Below are positions 36,125 to 45,695 of a DNA stretch of 64,000 nt, piece by piece; position 1 is the first letter of the stretch; each line of letters starts with the position of its first letter. The DNA lies in the NCBI GenBank assembly GCA_044227925.1, contig JBGAVW010000010.1, positions 39,759 through 103,758 of the forward strand, in the 5' to 3' direction. Origin of the DNA: JADJLQ01 sp044227925 (lineage in GTDB: Bacteria > Bacteroidota > Bacteroidia > Chitinophagales > Saprospiraceae). Made by a program: the position numbers and the translations under genes. Under the pieces are notes generated by a model. That model was given only the letters and a program-made list of their open reading frames with translations, was not told where the DNA came from and did not search any database.

Positions 36125-37066
36125 TTGGATTTATCTATTATCATACCTTTAAAAGACGAAGCCGAATCATTACCAGAATTAGAGGCATGGATTAAAAAAG
36201 TGGTAACTGAAAATAAATTTACCTATGAAATACTATTTATTGATGATGGAAGCACAGACGAATCCTGGGCAGTAATTCAAAAATTAGCTGAAGCAAACGA
36301 AAATATTGCCGCTGTCAAGTTTAGAAGAAATTTTGGAAAAGCAGCCGCACTCCACACCGGGTTTAGAGAAGCCAAAGGCGAATACATCATCACGATGGAC
36401 GCGGACTTACAGGACAGCCCTGACGAAATTCCATCTTTGCTTGAAAAAATAAAATCGGAAAATTTTGACATCGTTTCAGGTTGGAAACAAAAAAGATATG
36501 ACAACGCTCTTACCAAGAATTTGCCTTCGAAATTATATAATTGGGCTACCAGTAAAATGTCAGGCATCAAATTGCATGATATGAATTGCGGTCTTAAAAT
36601 ATATAGAAAAGAAGTAGTTAAAAATATAGAAGTAGCCGGAGAAATGCATCGCTATATCCCAGTGATTGCAAAATGGGAAGGATTCAACAAAATAGGTGAA
36701 AAAGTGGTAATTCATCAAGCCCGGAAATACGGTACTTCCAAATTTGGAATTGAACGATTTGTCAACGGACTGTTGGATTTGGCTACCATTATGTTTGTCG
36801 GCAAATTTGGCAAGAGGCCAATGCATTTATTTGGCACTTTTGGAATTTTTATTTTTTTTATAGGATTCCTTATTTTAGGCTGGCTGACTATAGGTAAATT
36901 TTTTCTTCAGTATTCTACCATAGCCAATAGACCCATTTTTTATTTGGGCATATTATTATTGATTGTGGGTATGCAACTTTTTATGTCCGGATTTATTGCT
37001 GAGCTTGTAACCAGAAATACCCAACAAAAAGGTACTTACGCCATTGACAAAAAAATCAGACTTTAA
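36125..37066 (+). CDS. GT2-family glycosyltransferase (dolichol-phosphate-mannose-synthase-like)
   Basis: This is a 313-residue membrane-anchored glycosyltransferase. The GT-A domain begins at the N-terminus (DLSIIIPLKDEAESLPELE), with FIDDGSTDESW, the acidic MDADLQDSPDEIP motif and NCGLKIYRKEV. Two C-terminal membrane helices follow (LFGTFGIFIFFIGFLILGW and FYLGILLLIVGMQLFMSGF). Such enzymes usually transfer a sugar from a nucleotide to undecaprenyl phosphate. The start is TTG 36125; there is no ATG that preserves the first strand. It is followed 30 bases later by a GT4 gene, suggesting roles in glycolipid or surface-polysaccharide synthesis. Confidence 0.9.
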   Translation: MDLSIIIPLKDEAESLPELEAWIKKVVTENKFTYEILFIDDGSTDESWAVIQKLAEANENIAAVKFRRNFGKAAALHTGFREAKGEYIITMDADLQDSPDEIPSLLEKIKSENFDIVSGWKQKRYDNALTKNLPSKLYNWATSKMSGIKLHDMNCGLKIYRKEVVKNIEVAGEMHRYIPVIAKWEGFNKIGEKVVIHQARKYGTSKFGIERFVNGLLDLATIMFVGKFGKRPMHLFGTFGIFIFFIGFLILGWLTIGKFFLQYSTIANRPIFYLGILLLIVGMQLFMSGFIAELVTRNTQQKGTYAIDKKIRL

Positions 37067-37096
37067 AGCGCTTAATCAGTTATATACTATTCCCGG

Positions 37097-38218
37097 ATGA
37101 TTTCAAAAAAAATTGTCATTATAGGTACTGCTTATCCTTTCAGAGGCGGCCTGGCTGCGTTTAATGAAAGATTGGCGCAGGAATTTATTGCAGCGGGGCA
37201 TAAAGTGGAAATTATCACTTTTACTGTTCAGTATCCTAAATTTTTATTTCCTGGTAAATCACAATTTAGTGAAGACCCGGCTCCCCGGTTAGAGATTAAA
37301 AGATGGATTCATTCATTTAATCCTTTAAATTGGATATTGGCCGGTATCAAGATCAGAAAGTTAAAGGCAGATATTATAATCTGTAAATACTGGTTGCCGC
37401 TGATGGGGCCCTGTTTTGGTACAATACTTTGGATTACAAAAAGAAAAACCACAAAAATCATCAGTGTTTTGGACAACATTATACCCCATGAACATCGATT
37501 TGGTGATTATCTTTTTACCAGGTATTTTGTGTCTGTAGTAGATCGGTTTATATATATGTCCCATGAAGTCGGAAAAGACCTGAGGAAGTTTACTTCTACT
37601 AAAAAATCGAGCTTTGTCCCCCATCCTATCTATGATAATTTTGGAAATTCGGTCACCAGAACCGAAGCGATTCGTTTTTTAAATCTGGATGAAAAATTTC
37701 AATATGTTTTGTTCTTTGGTTTTATAAGGGATTATAAAGGGCTTGATTTACTTTACGAAGCAATAGCTACCCTGGGTATTAAATTACCTAACGTAAAATT
37801 TATAATAGCTGGTGAATATTATACCGACCCAACACCTTATGAGAATCTTATCAAGACACTAGGAATTGGCCAGAAATTAATACTTAGAACAAATTTCATA
37901 AGTAATGAAGATGTAAAATATTATTTTGGCGCATGTGATGTGGTAGTGCAACCGTATAAAACCGCTACACAAAGTGGTATTGCACAGATAGCCTTACATT
38001 TTAGCAAACCCGCAATAGTGACCAAAGTCGGCGGATTGCATGAAATAATACATGATAGCAGGACAGGATTTGTGGTGGAACCCAATGCCACAGACATCGC
38101 CAGTGCTATTGAAAGATTTTATTCTATGGAAGATCGAAAGGCTATGATTGCATCTATAGATGCCCAAAAAGCCCTCTATGACTGGTCACATATGGCAAAT
38201 GAAATTTTATCTGATTAA
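37097..38218 (+). CDS. GT4-family glycosyltransferase
   Basis: A 373-residue GT-B-fold glycosyltransferase. The N-terminal acceptor domain starts IVIIGTAYPFRGGLAAFNER with the glycine loop. The nucleotide-binding domain contains LFFGFIRDYKGLDLL near residue 205, FIIAGEYY, and the GT4 signature region VVVQPYKTATQSGIAQIALH with KPAIVTKVGGLHEII. It would use an NDP-sugar in the cytoplasm and add it to a lipid-linked or glycan acceptor. It is the last gene of the BatA-to-GT4 run and ends convergently with glycerate kinase, 19 bases away. No terminator is evident. Confidence 0.9.
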   Translation: MISKKIVIIGTAYPFRGGLAAFNERLAQEFIAAGHKVEIITFTVQYPKFLFPGKSQFSEDPAPRLEIKRWIHSFNPLNWILAGIKIRKLKADIIICKYWLPLMGPCFGTILWITKRKTTKIISVLDNIIPHEHRFGDYLFTRYFVSVVDRFIYMSHEVGKDLRKFTSTKKSSFVPHPIYDNFGNSVTRTEAIRFLNLDEKFQYVLFFGFIRDYKGLDLLYEAIATLGIKLPNVKFIIAGEYYTDPTPYENLIKTLGIGQKLILRTNFISNEDVKYYFGACDVVVQPYKTATQSGIAQIALHFSKPAIVTKVGGLHEIIHDSRTGFVVEPNATDIASAIERFYSMEDRKAMIASIDAQKALYDWSHMANEILSD

Positions 38219-38237
38219 ATGTATGACCAACCAGGAT

Positions 38238-39371
38238 TCACCTGTTTTCTGCTATTCTAAGTAAAGATCCTAACCTGTATCCCGCTGAAACCATATTGGC
38301 TTCCCAATTTTTGATTGCATATTCCAAAGTACAAGGCCCCTGGACTATAGAAAATACAGAAGTAAGACCAAGATTTTTTATTTCCAAATGGGACAATTTA
38401 TTACTGCCACAGATGCCAATAACAGGCTTATTCAGTTTATTTGCTTCCATGCAAATTCCGTGCACCAGTTTGCCATACATGGATTGAATATCAAGACACC
38501 CCTCACCAGTCAAGATAATATCATGTGATTTTATGCATTCACTGACTCTCAGCATGCGAAAAATATTAATTGTGCATTGGGTAATAGTTGAACCCAGTAT
38601 TGAATAAAATCCGGCACCTATTCCTCCAGCTGCTCCTGCACCTGATACCTTATTTAAATCAATATCATACAGCCGGCGAATAACTCTTGAAAAATTGACC
38701 ATTCCTTTTTCCAAAATAATTTGGTCCTTTTTTGAAGCTCCTTTTTGAGGTGAAAAAACCGAAACAGCACCTTTGATACCGGTAAAAGGGTTGGTAACAT
38801 CAGACCATATTTCTATTGGTATTCCTTCATCCAACCTGCCTGAAGTATCTATTTTATTTATTTTGTGCATTTGATTAGGATAAGGTGGTAGTTTTTTGCC
38901 ATTATTATCCAAAAATTTAATCCCTAAAGCGTGTAAAGCACCCATACCGGCATCATTAGTGGCACTTCCACCAATGAGCAATACAATTTTAGAAACCCCT
39001 CTTTTGATAGCATGTCTGATCAGACGCCCCGTACCTTCCGTATTAGCCTGAAGTACATTATTATTTTCTTTACCAATGATCGATATACCTGAAGCTTGAG
39101 CCAATTCAATATATGCAATGTTTTCAACAGTATCGAGGAGATAATTTGACGATATCGGCTGTCCTAATGCATTGATGGTATCCGTTTTGATTTTCCTGAA
39201 ACCAAGATGAAATTTCAATCCATCCACAGATCCATCGCCGCCATCAAAAAGAGGAAATACGGTTATATCTTTCTTGTTGAAATGCTGAATTAATCCTTTT
39301 TTTAGTGTTTCGTTAGCTTGTATAGAATTGCAAGAATCTTTAAAGCTATTTAAAGCAAGGACAATTTTCAT
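38238..39371 (-). CDS. Glycerate kinase (GlxK/GarK family)
   Basis: A 377-residue cytoplasmic kinase that phosphorylates D-glycerate, usually to 2-phosphoglycerate, feeding it into glycolysis. Recognisable parts are the N-terminal ALNSFKDSCNSIQANETLKK, FDGGDGSVDGLKF at about 42-54, and LIGGSATNDAGMGALHALG. The C-terminal ILTGEGCLDIQSMYGK is a family signature. It is preceded by, and overlaps by four bases (ATGA), a Gfo/Idh-type oxidoreductase, so the two are one transcription unit. Glycerate would come from glyoxylate, tartronate or uronate breakdown, but no other gene of those routes is adjacent. Confidence 0.92.
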   Translation of the reverse strand: MKIVLALNSFKDSCNSIQANETLKKGLIQHFNKKDITVFPLFDGGDGSVDGLKFHLGFRKIKTDTINALGQPISSNYLLDTVENIAYIELAQASGISIIGKENNNVLQANTEGTGRLIRHAIKRGVSKIVLLIGGSATNDAGMGALHALGIKFLDNNGKKLPPYPNQMHKINKIDTSGRLDEGIPIEIWSDVTNPFTGIKGAVSVFSPQKGASKKDQIILEKGMVNFSRVIRRLYDIDLNKVSGAGAAGGIGAGFYSILGSTITQCTINIFRMLRVSECIKSHDIILTGEGCLDIQSMYGKLVHGICMEANKLNKPVIGICGSNKLSHLEIKNLGLTSVFSIVQGPCTLEYAIKNWEANMVSAGYRLGSLLRIAENR

Positions 39372-40354
39372 TTATCTGCAGGATATTTTAATCCAATTAT
39401 AGCTCTTATTTTATCTAGCGTGTCCATCATAGTCAATGAAAAATCCAGCGCCATCAGTGGGCTTTCCTTTTTACCTTTAGACAGGCAATCCTGAACTTCT
39501 TTCATCTCATAATAAAACCCCCGGGAAGGATAATTCCATTTTTTAATGTCCTGCTGGGAACCCTCCTTTTTAATGACAATTTCATTCGACTCATGCCAAC
39601 GATGAGGAATGATAATGGTAGCATACTCAAAATATAGTTCAGCTCTGCCATCTGATTCCCAAAGAATACTGGTATCGAGAATAGAGTGAACCCCACCTGA
39701 ATATCCGAGAATTATTTGACATGTTTCATCAATATCATTTTGAATACTGGCCGTCGCGTGAATCGTCTCAGGATTTCCTAAAAATAAATGCGATAAGAAT
39801 ACGGGGTAAATACCAATATCCAGCAATGCACCTCCGCCTAGCTCATTCTCAATAAGTCTATTGACTCCTTGTTTTAAACCCCTTTCTTTTCCTTTAAAGC
39901 AAAATTCAGCTTTTAGATGCATTATTTTACCAAAAGTACCTTTATCAAATTCTTCCTTAATCCATGCAATATGAGGCATAAACCTGGACCACATTGCTTC
40001 CATCAAAAAAACCTGATTTGATCTGGCAGTATTCACCACTGTTTGTAATTCGTCCCTATTGATGGTAAATGGCTTTTCACACAGCACTGGAATCCTTTTT
40101 TCCAGGCATTTTATGCTTATCGCAGCATGTAAATGATGAGGCACAGATACATATATTGCATCCACATGAGCATTTTCAATTAATTCATCATACGATCCGT
40201 AGGCATGCCTTGCTCCATATTGTTCTGCAAAATCAGTCGCTTTATCCAAATCCCTGGATGCCACAGCACCGATCTCACCCAGACCTGTTTGTTTTAGTTC
40301 ATGTGCAAATTTGTGCGCGATCCTGCCCAATCCAATTATTCCCCAATAAAACAT
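39368..40354 (-). CDS. Gfo/Idh/MocA-family oxidoreductase
   Basis: A 328-residue NAD(P)-dependent dehydrogenase. The Rossmann motif is WGIIGLGRIAHKFAHEL at the N-terminus, the catalytic-type lysine is in PVLCEKPFTIN near residue 94, and the C-terminal beta-sheet domain has LGGGALLDIGIYPV. The sequence is of the trans-1,2-dihydrobenzene-1,2-diol/D-xylose dehydrogenase-like branch, so an aldose or diol is a plausible substrate. It is the first gene of a two-gene unit with glycerate kinase, and translation is coupled by the four-base overlap. A shared pathway for a small sugar acid is plausible but not shown. Confidence 0.87.
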   Translation of the reverse strand: MFYWGIIGLGRIAHKFAHELKQTGLGEIGAVASRDLDKATDFAEQYGARHAYGSYDELIENAHVDAIYVSVPHHLHAAISIKCLEKRIPVLCEKPFTINRDELQTVVNTARSNQVFLMEAMWSRFMPHIAWIKEEFDKGTFGKIMHLKAEFCFKGKERGLKQGVNRLIENELGGGALLDIGIYPVFLSHLFLGNPETIHATASIQNDIDETCQIILGYSGGVHSILDTSILWESDGRAELYFEYATIIIPHRWHESNEIVIKKEGSQQDIKKWNYPSRGFYYEMKEVQDCLSKGKKESPLMALDFSLTMMDTLDKIRAIIGLKYPADK

Positions 40355-40355
40355 A

Positions 40356-40399
40356 TTGTTAAAGATTTACATTTTATTTACATTTTTGTTAAAGGATTT
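40356..40399. repeat. Direct repeat upstream of DUF937-OmpA gene
   Basis: TTGTTAAAGATTT (40356-40368) recurs as TTGTTAAAGGATTT (40386-40399), 30 bases apart, differing by one inserted G. It lies in the 165-base divergent intergenic region. Tandem binding sites for a regulator are possible, but chance in AT-rich DNA cannot be excluded. Confidence 0.35.
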
Positions 40400-40519
40400 C
40401 ATTTAATCCTGTATATTTTTGCATCAGCAAATTTATAATCCACACCTCATCCTTCCCCAAGATACCTGGTTTTATTTACAAAAAAATTTTATTTACTTAA
40501 TCAATAACAAAATTAAACT

Positions 40520-41788
40520 ATGGCAATCAATCTTCTCGAAATGCTTCAAGGTCAAGTGGGTGGTGAACTTGCAAGCCAGGCTAGCAAATTTTTAGGCGAG
40601 TCTGAATCAAATACATCCAAGGCTGTTGGTGCTATCCTCCCTACTTTATTAGGTGGATTGGCGGGTAAAGCTTCTAATGAATCCGGTGCACGTGGCATTT
40701 TAGACTTTCTCAAGTCAAATAATATAGATGGAAGTATACTTGGTAATCTGGGTGGTTTATTTGGTGGAGGTCAGTCGACTGACAACTTAATGAACAGTGG
40801 AGGCGGAATACTTAAATTCCTTCTTGGTGATAAATTAGGATCCATAGTAGATGTGATCTCGAATGTAGCTGGTGTAAAGACAGGTTCATCTTCATCATTA
40901 TTAAAAATGGCCGCACCCCTATTAATGGGTTTTGTAGGTAAATATGTAAAAGACAAGGCATTAGATGCCCTTGGTTTGAAAAATTTATTAGGTGGCCAAA
41001 AAGAGTTTATTTCAAAAGGTATTCCTTCGGCACTGAATAGTGTGTTAGGATTATCCAATATAGGAGGGGCTGCTGCTTCCAGTAGCGCCAAGATGTCTAC
41101 AGGATCTACATCAGGCAACTCAGGAAGTATGGGAGGTGGAAATAACTTATTAAAGTGGTTATTACCATTATTATTATTAGGAGCCCTTGCTTGGTTTTTG
41201 GGAAGAAAAGGATGCAATAAACCAATGGATACAGCTGCAGTAGTAACTGAAACAGTGGATGCAGTAAAAGCAAAAGCCGATTCAGCTCAAGCCGCAGCAA
41301 AGAGGATTGCCGATTCTATAGCTGCCACTATCAGTAAATTTACATTACCAGGAGGTGCTGCACTGGAAGTAAAAAAAGGAAGCTTTACTGATAAAATTGC
41401 TTCTTTCTTTTCAGATTCTACAGCTAAGATCGATCCTAAAGGTATGGGATTTGCCTTCGATGGAGTAAATTTCAAGACTGGTTCTGATTCATTGACAATG
41501 GAATCTTCTGGCCAATTGAATGAATTAATAACAGTGTTAAATGCCTTCCCTAAAGTTTCTATCAAAGTGGTAGGTCATACCGATAATGCAGGTAATCCTG
41601 CTGCTAATTTAAAACTGTCTGATGCACGGGCTAAAGCTGTAAAAGCATATTTAGTTAATACTGGTAAAATAGCCGGAGTAAGAGTGGCTACAGCAGGTAT
41701 GGGTGACAAACAGCCGATAGCAGATAATGCTACTGATGCAGGTAAAGCTCAAAACAGAAGAGTAGAAGTATTGGTGACTAAGAAATAA
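40520..41788 (+). CDS. DUF937 and OmpA-domain envelope protein
   Basis: A 422-residue protein with a split design. The first about 185 residues are a DUF937-type helical, Gly/Leu/Ser-rich domain (LLEMLQGQVGGELASQASKF, ILPTLLGGLAGKA). A low-complexity Ser/Gly linker follows, then one membrane helix at about 213-228 (LLKWLLPLLLLGALAWFLG), an Ala/Lys-rich helical region, and a C-terminal OmpA/MotB peptidoglycan-binding domain. In the last domain VGHTDNAGNPAANLKLSDAR and NRRVEVLV hold the conserved Asp and Arg residues. There is no cleavable signal peptide, so DUF937 would face the cytoplasm and OmpA the cell wall. It has a strong terminator at 41821-41852. Confidence 0.85.
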   Translation: MAINLLEMLQGQVGGELASQASKFLGESESNTSKAVGAILPTLLGGLAGKASNESGARGILDFLKSNNIDGSILGNLGGLFGGGQSTDNLMNSGGGILKFLLGDKLGSIVDVISNVAGVKTGSSSSLLKMAAPLLMGFVGKYVKDKALDALGLKNLLGGQKEFISKGIPSALNSVLGLSNIGGAAASSSAKMSTGSTSGNSGSMGGGNNLLKWLLPLLLLGALAWFLGRKGCNKPMDTAAVVTETVDAVKAKADSAQAAAKRIADSIAATISKFTLPGGAALEVKKGSFTDKIASFFSDSTAKIDPKGMGFAFDGVNFKTGSDSLTMESSGQLNELITVLNAFPKVSIKVVGHTDNAGNPAANLKLSDARAKAVKAYLVNTGKIAGVRVATAGMGDKQPIADNATDAGKAQNRRVEVLVTKK

Positions 41789-41820
41789 TCCTATTATATA
41801 CCGAACTATTCCTTTTTTAT

Positions 41821-41852
41821 AAGGGGTGAAAGACAAATTCACCCCTTTTTTA
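41821..41852 (+). terminator. Intrinsic terminator of DUF937-OmpA gene
   Basis: AAGGGGTGAA (41821-41830) and TTCACCCCTT (41838-41847) form a perfect 10-bp stem with a 7-base loop, followed by a run of T. It lies 33 bases after the stop codon. On the opposite strand the tail is weaker, but the structure could also stop the convergent thyA transcript. Confidence 0.85.
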
Positions 41853-41888
41853 TTTAATACCAGAATATCCGGTATATTAAAATGCATA

Positions 41889-42683
41889 CTACACTGCCAC
41901 CGGAGCTTTAATAGACGGATACGGATTGTAATTATTAATTTCAAAATCCTCAAAACCAAATTGGAAAATGTCTTTTACACCAGAGTTAATCTTAATCTGT
42001 GGCAATGATTTCGGTATACGTTGGAGTTGTTCCTGAGCCTGGTTGATGTGGTTATTGTAGAGATGTACATCCCCAAAAGAATGTACAAAATCGCCTGGTT
42101 TTAAATCACATACTTGTGCAATCATCATTGTAAGTAATGCATATGACGCAATATTAAATGGCACTCCTAAAAATACATCTGCTGATCTTTGATATAATTG
42201 ACACGAAAGTTTACCATCAGCCACATAAAATTGAAACAAACAATGGCATGGGCACAAAGCCATATCATCCAGTTGCGCAACATTCCATGCACTCACAATT
42301 ATTCTACGTGAATCAGGATTTTTTTTGATGGTTTCTATTGCTTTGGCAATCTGATCAATAGAACCTTGTTTATAATCAGGCCAGGATCTCCATTGGCGAC
42401 CATACACTGGCCCCAGGTCTCCATTTACATCGGCCCATTCATCCCAAATTCGGACTCCATTTTCCTTTAAATATTTAATATTCGTATCCCCTTTTAAAAA
42501 CCATAACAATTCGTAAATAATGGATTTGATATGAAGTTTTTTAGTAGTAAGTAAGGGAAAACCATCACTTAAATTAAATCTCATTTGATATCCAAATAAG
42601 GATTTGGTACCAGTCCCGGTGCGATCGGTCTTTTCATATCCCTCATTTAATATTTTAGTCAGAAGATCCAGGTAAACTTGCAT
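41889..42683 (-). CDS. thyA: Thymidylate synthase
   Basis: ThyA methylates dUMP to dTMP with methylene-tetrahydrofolate. The 264-residue length is that of the short E. coli-like form. The N-terminal arginine loop (KTDRTGTGTKSLFGYQM), the dUMP-contact LGPVYGRQWRSW, the nucleophile in ALCPCHCLFQFYV (the PCH cysteine), the second arginine stretch LYQRSADVFLGVPFNIASYA, and the C-terminal APVAV are all present. It is a single gene, divergent from panB. folA is not next to it. Confidence 0.96.
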   Translation of the reverse strand: MQVYLDLLTKILNEGYEKTDRTGTGTKSLFGYQMRFNLSDGFPLLTTKKLHIKSIIYELLWFLKGDTNIKYLKENGVRIWDEWADVNGDLGPVYGRQWRSWPDYKQGSIDQIAKAIETIKKNPDSRRIIVSAWNVAQLDDMALCPCHCLFQFYVADGKLSCQLYQRSADVFLGVPFNIASYALLTMMIAQVCDLKPGDFVHSFGDVHLYNNHINQAQEQLQRIPKSLPQIKINSGVKDIFQFGFEDFEINNYNPYPSIKAPVAV

Positions 42684-42822
42684 GGACGCAAAATTATAGA
42701 ATATTATATATTTTAAAAGTTCAAAAACAATAAATTATCAATTACAAATAAGTATATCAATGGCTTCACTCTATTTATCCAAAAATATGGATTAACTTTT
42801 CGCAACAAACAAGCGTATATCG

Positions 42823-43632
42823 ATGCACAAAGAAATAAAAAGAGTGACTACCCAGGTGCTGCTGGAAATGAAAACCAACAAACAGAAAATTGCCATGATT
42901 ACCGGGTATGACTACTCTATGGCAAAAATTTACGACGCTGCAGGTATTGATATTATATTGGTAGGAGACTCCGCATCAAATGTAATGGCAGGACATGAAA
43001 CTACCCTTCCCATCACCCTGGATCAGATGATTTACCATGCATCTTCGGTAATCAGGGCAGTAAAAAAAGCGTTTGTTGTTGTTGATTTGCCTTTTGGCAC
43101 CTATCAGGGCAATTCTAAACTAGCTCTTGAAAGTGCAATTCGAATCATGAAGGAGTCCGGAGCCCATGGAGTAAAACTTGAAGGTGGGGAAGAAATTGAA
43201 GACAGTATAAAAAGAATATTAACGGCCGGAATTCCAGTGATGGGACACCTTGGACTTACACCACAATCCATTTATAAATTTGGAACTTATACTGTCCGGG
43301 CGAAAGAGGAAGCAGAAGCAGATAAACTTAAAAAAGATGCTAAAATATTGGATGCCATTGGATGTTTTGGATTGGTGCTTGAAAAAATACCAGCAAGTTT
43401 AGCAAAAGAAGTGACTGAATCCATTGATATTCCGACCATTGGTATTGGTGCGGGAATGTACACAGATGGCCAGGTACTTGTATCCCATGATATGCTTGGG
43501 ATCAATAAAGGTTTTTCACCCCGATTTCTTCGTCGTTATGCCGACCTATATCAAATCATATTCGATGCCACTCAACATTATATTGCAGATGTAAAATCAT
43601 CTTCATTTCCAAATGAAAATGAACAATATTGA
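42823..43632 (+). CDS. panB: Ketopantoate hydroxymethyltransferase
   Basis: PanB makes ketopantoate from 2-ketoisovalerate and methylene-tetrahydrofolate, the first step to pantothenate and coenzyme A. The 269-residue TIM barrel shows the family motifs ITGYDYSMAKIYDAAGID, LVGDSASNVMAGHETTLPI (metal-binding Asp), VVVDLPFGTYQ, GAHGVKLEGG, VMGHLGLTPQS and IGIGAGMYTDGQVLVSHDMLG. The next gene, mltG, begins two bases after its stop, so the two are probably cotranscribed. Confidence 0.95.
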   Translation: MHKEIKRVTTQVLLEMKTNKQKIAMITGYDYSMAKIYDAAGIDIILVGDSASNVMAGHETTLPITLDQMIYHASSVIRAVKKAFVVVDLPFGTYQGNSKLALESAIRIMKESGAHGVKLEGGEEIEDSIKRILTAGIPVMGHLGLTPQSIYKFGTYTVRAKEEAEADKLKKDAKILDAIGCFGLVLEKIPASLAKEVTESIDIPTIGIGAGMYTDGQVLVSHDMLGINKGFSPRFLRRYADLYQIIFDATQHYIADVKSSSFPNENEQY

Positions 43633-43634
43633 TT

Positions 43635-44666
43635 ATGAAAAAGACTATATTATTTATTATATTATCTATACTTTTAGCAGGAGGTGGAATATTTTACTAT
43701 TACTACGACCAGATATATGAGCCCATTATCAGTACAAGTGTTGAAAATAGAGAACTAAAGATAAAATCGGGCTCAACACTCGAAGATGTACTGTTTCAAT
43801 TAAAACAAAACAACCAACTGGTTAAAGAAAAGGGATTCAGATGGCTGGCATCTAAAATGAATTATACAGACAATACAATAAAACCAGGTCGCTATATTCT
43901 TAAACCTGGTATGAAAAATATAGATTTGGTCCGGCTGCTACGTAGTGGTAATCAAACCCCTGTAAAAATAGTAATCTATGAGGGTCGCACCCCTGACGAA
44001 ATCATCAAGAAGGCGGAAGAGGATATTGAGCCCGGTACTGAGGAGCTACTGGATACCTTGTACAGTGAATTCTTTCTGGCACAAATAGGCAAAACTAAAG
44101 ATAATGCAATGACCATCTTTATTCCCAATACATATGAGGTGTATTGGAACATCAGTGCCAAAAACTTTTTACTCAAAATGAAACAAGAAGCTGATAAGTT
44201 CTGGGAGAGAGAAAATAGAAAAGTAAGAGCCAAGCTAAAAGGCCTGACTACCGATGAAGTATATACAGTTGCAAGTATAGTAGAAAAAGAAACCAACCAT
44301 TCCACTGAAAGGCCAATCATTGCAGGTGTTTATTTAAATCGATTAAAAAAAGGTATGCGGCTCGAAGCTGATCCGACAGTAGTCTTTGCAAAAAAAGCAT
44401 TCAAACTGCAACGTGTAAAATATACCGACCTCGCATTCAAGTCACCGTACAATACCTATCTAAATGATGGCTTACCTCCGGGACCCATTTCCATTGCATC
44501 CATTGAAAGTATAGATGCCGTGCTCAACGCCCCTGATCATGATTATATCTTTTTTTGTGCTAAACCAGGATATTCTGGACAGCATAATTTTGCTGCAACA
44601 CTTGGACAACACAATGCTAATGCGAGGAAATTTCACGAATGGATGAATGAGCAGGAAATTAAATGA
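43635..44666 (+). CDS. mltG: Endolytic murein transglycosylase MltG
   Basis: MltG cleaves nascent glycan strands in the periplasm and sets their length. The 343-residue protein has an N-terminal membrane anchor (KKTILFIILSILLAGGGIFY), a LysM-like region (LKIKSGSTLEDVLFQLKQNN), and the YceG catalytic domain. The catalytic glutamate is in VASIVEKETN, followed by GVYLNRLKKGMRLEADPTV, YNTYLNDGLPPGPISIAS, and the C-terminal FAATLGQHNANARKF. ATG 43635 is chosen over TTG 43629, which would overlap the panB stop. It ends convergently with the M48 protease gene. Confidence 0.95.
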   Translation: MKKTILFIILSILLAGGGIFYYYYDQIYEPIISTSVENRELKIKSGSTLEDVLFQLKQNNQLVKEKGFRWLASKMNYTDNTIKPGRYILKPGMKNIDLVRLLRSGNQTPVKIVIYEGRTPDEIIKKAEEDIEPGTEELLDTLYSEFFLAQIGKTKDNAMTIFIPNTYEVYWNISAKNFLLKMKQEADKFWERENRKVRAKLKGLTTDEVYTVASIVEKETNHSTERPIIAGVYLNRLKKGMRLEADPTVVFAKKAFKLQRVKYTDLAFKSPYNTYLNDGLPPGPISIASIESIDAVLNAPDHDYIFFCAKPGYSGQHNFAATLGQHNANARKFHEWMNEQEIK

Positions 44667-44693
44667 CCTCGCTTTTAATTTCAAGTAAACAAA

Positions 44694-45608
44694 TTATTTA
44701 AAATTGGGATCTTTCAATTTAATGGCAGGAGTTTCACCATTGCTGTTGTTGCCCTGATCTAATCTTCTCCCCTGGGTATACTTTTCTATTGCTGCTTGTA
44801 TTTTCTCTATTCTATTTTCAGGATCTGGATGGGTACTTTGAAACTCAGGAGCCCGATTGGGTCCACCTGCTGCCTTCAATATTTTCATTACTTCGATCAT
44901 ATGTGATGGGTCGTACCCTGCTTCATACATAAATCGTACTCCGAGGTCATCGGATTCCAATTCCTGTTCTCGCCCATATTTCAAGCCAATCATATTTGCT
45001 ATCATTTGGATACCTTGGGCAGAACTATAATCTCCTGCAGCAATTACTGCAGCTCCGGTCACTCCCTGGATTAATTGATCTTTTGCCATTCTTTCTGCCC
45101 CATGCCTGGCAATTACGTGTCCTATCTCATGACCAAATACTCCGGCTAATTGATCCTCATTCTGCAGTTTTGAAAAAAGCGCCTGAGTAATGAAGACCTG
45201 ACCACCTGGCAAAGCAAATGCGTTGATTACATTGGGATCAGCTAATAAATGAAAATCGAATTGATATCCGGATCGGGCAACCACTGAGTTATCAACAATT
45301 TTATTACCGACCTGCTTTACAAATGCCTGTGCCCTTTGATCAGGATAAAGCCCTCCATATTGTTGGGCCATATGTGGAGCTGACTCCATGCCCAGGGCCA
45401 TTTCTTGTTCTTTCGTAATTGCTCCTACATGCTGTTTTTCTCCAGTAATCTCATTTACTTGCGATTGGGAATAATATTTACATACAGCAAATCCTGCAAA
45501 TAATGCTGCGACCAATAACCCTCCCCACCTAAAATTGGAACCTCCGCCTATTCCTCTGCCTCGACTGCCATATCCATACTCTTGTTCATCCGTTCTGTAA
45601 TAAGCCAT
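44694..45608 (-). CDS. M48-family metalloprotease
   Basis: A 304-residue membrane-anchored zinc protease. A Gly/Arg-rich N-terminus precedes one helix (FRWGGLLVAALFAGFAVCKY). The catalytic domain has HEIGH at 160-164 and the third zinc ligand in ELESDDLGVRFM near residue 216, plus the LPGGQVFIT strand. The C-terminal STHPDPENRIEKIQ is typical of BepA/LoiP-like M48 enzymes that remove damaged envelope proteins. It faces the periplasm. It follows the alpha-2-macroglobulin gene on the same strand after 87 bases, so they may be cotranscribed. Confidence 0.92.
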   Translation of the reverse strand: MAYYRTDEQEYGYGSRGRGIGGGSNFRWGGLLVAALFAGFAVCKYYSQSQVNEITGEKQHVGAITKEQEMALGMESAPHMAQQYGGLYPDQRAQAFVKQVGNKIVDNSVVARSGYQFDFHLLADPNVINAFALPGGQVFITQALFSKLQNEDQLAGVFGHEIGHVIARHGAERMAKDQLIQGVTGAAVIAAGDYSSAQGIQMIANMIGLKYGREQELESDDLGVRFMYEAGYDPSHMIEVMKILKAAGGPNRAPEFQSTHPDPENRIEKIQAAIEKYTQGRRLDQGNNSNGETPAIKLKDPNFK

Positions 45609-45695
45609 TCGTATTATTTTAATTTAAATTTAGGAATAATATAAAGATTTACAAAATCCATATTTTTTAGAATCCATTGTATTTATGCATTGTCC

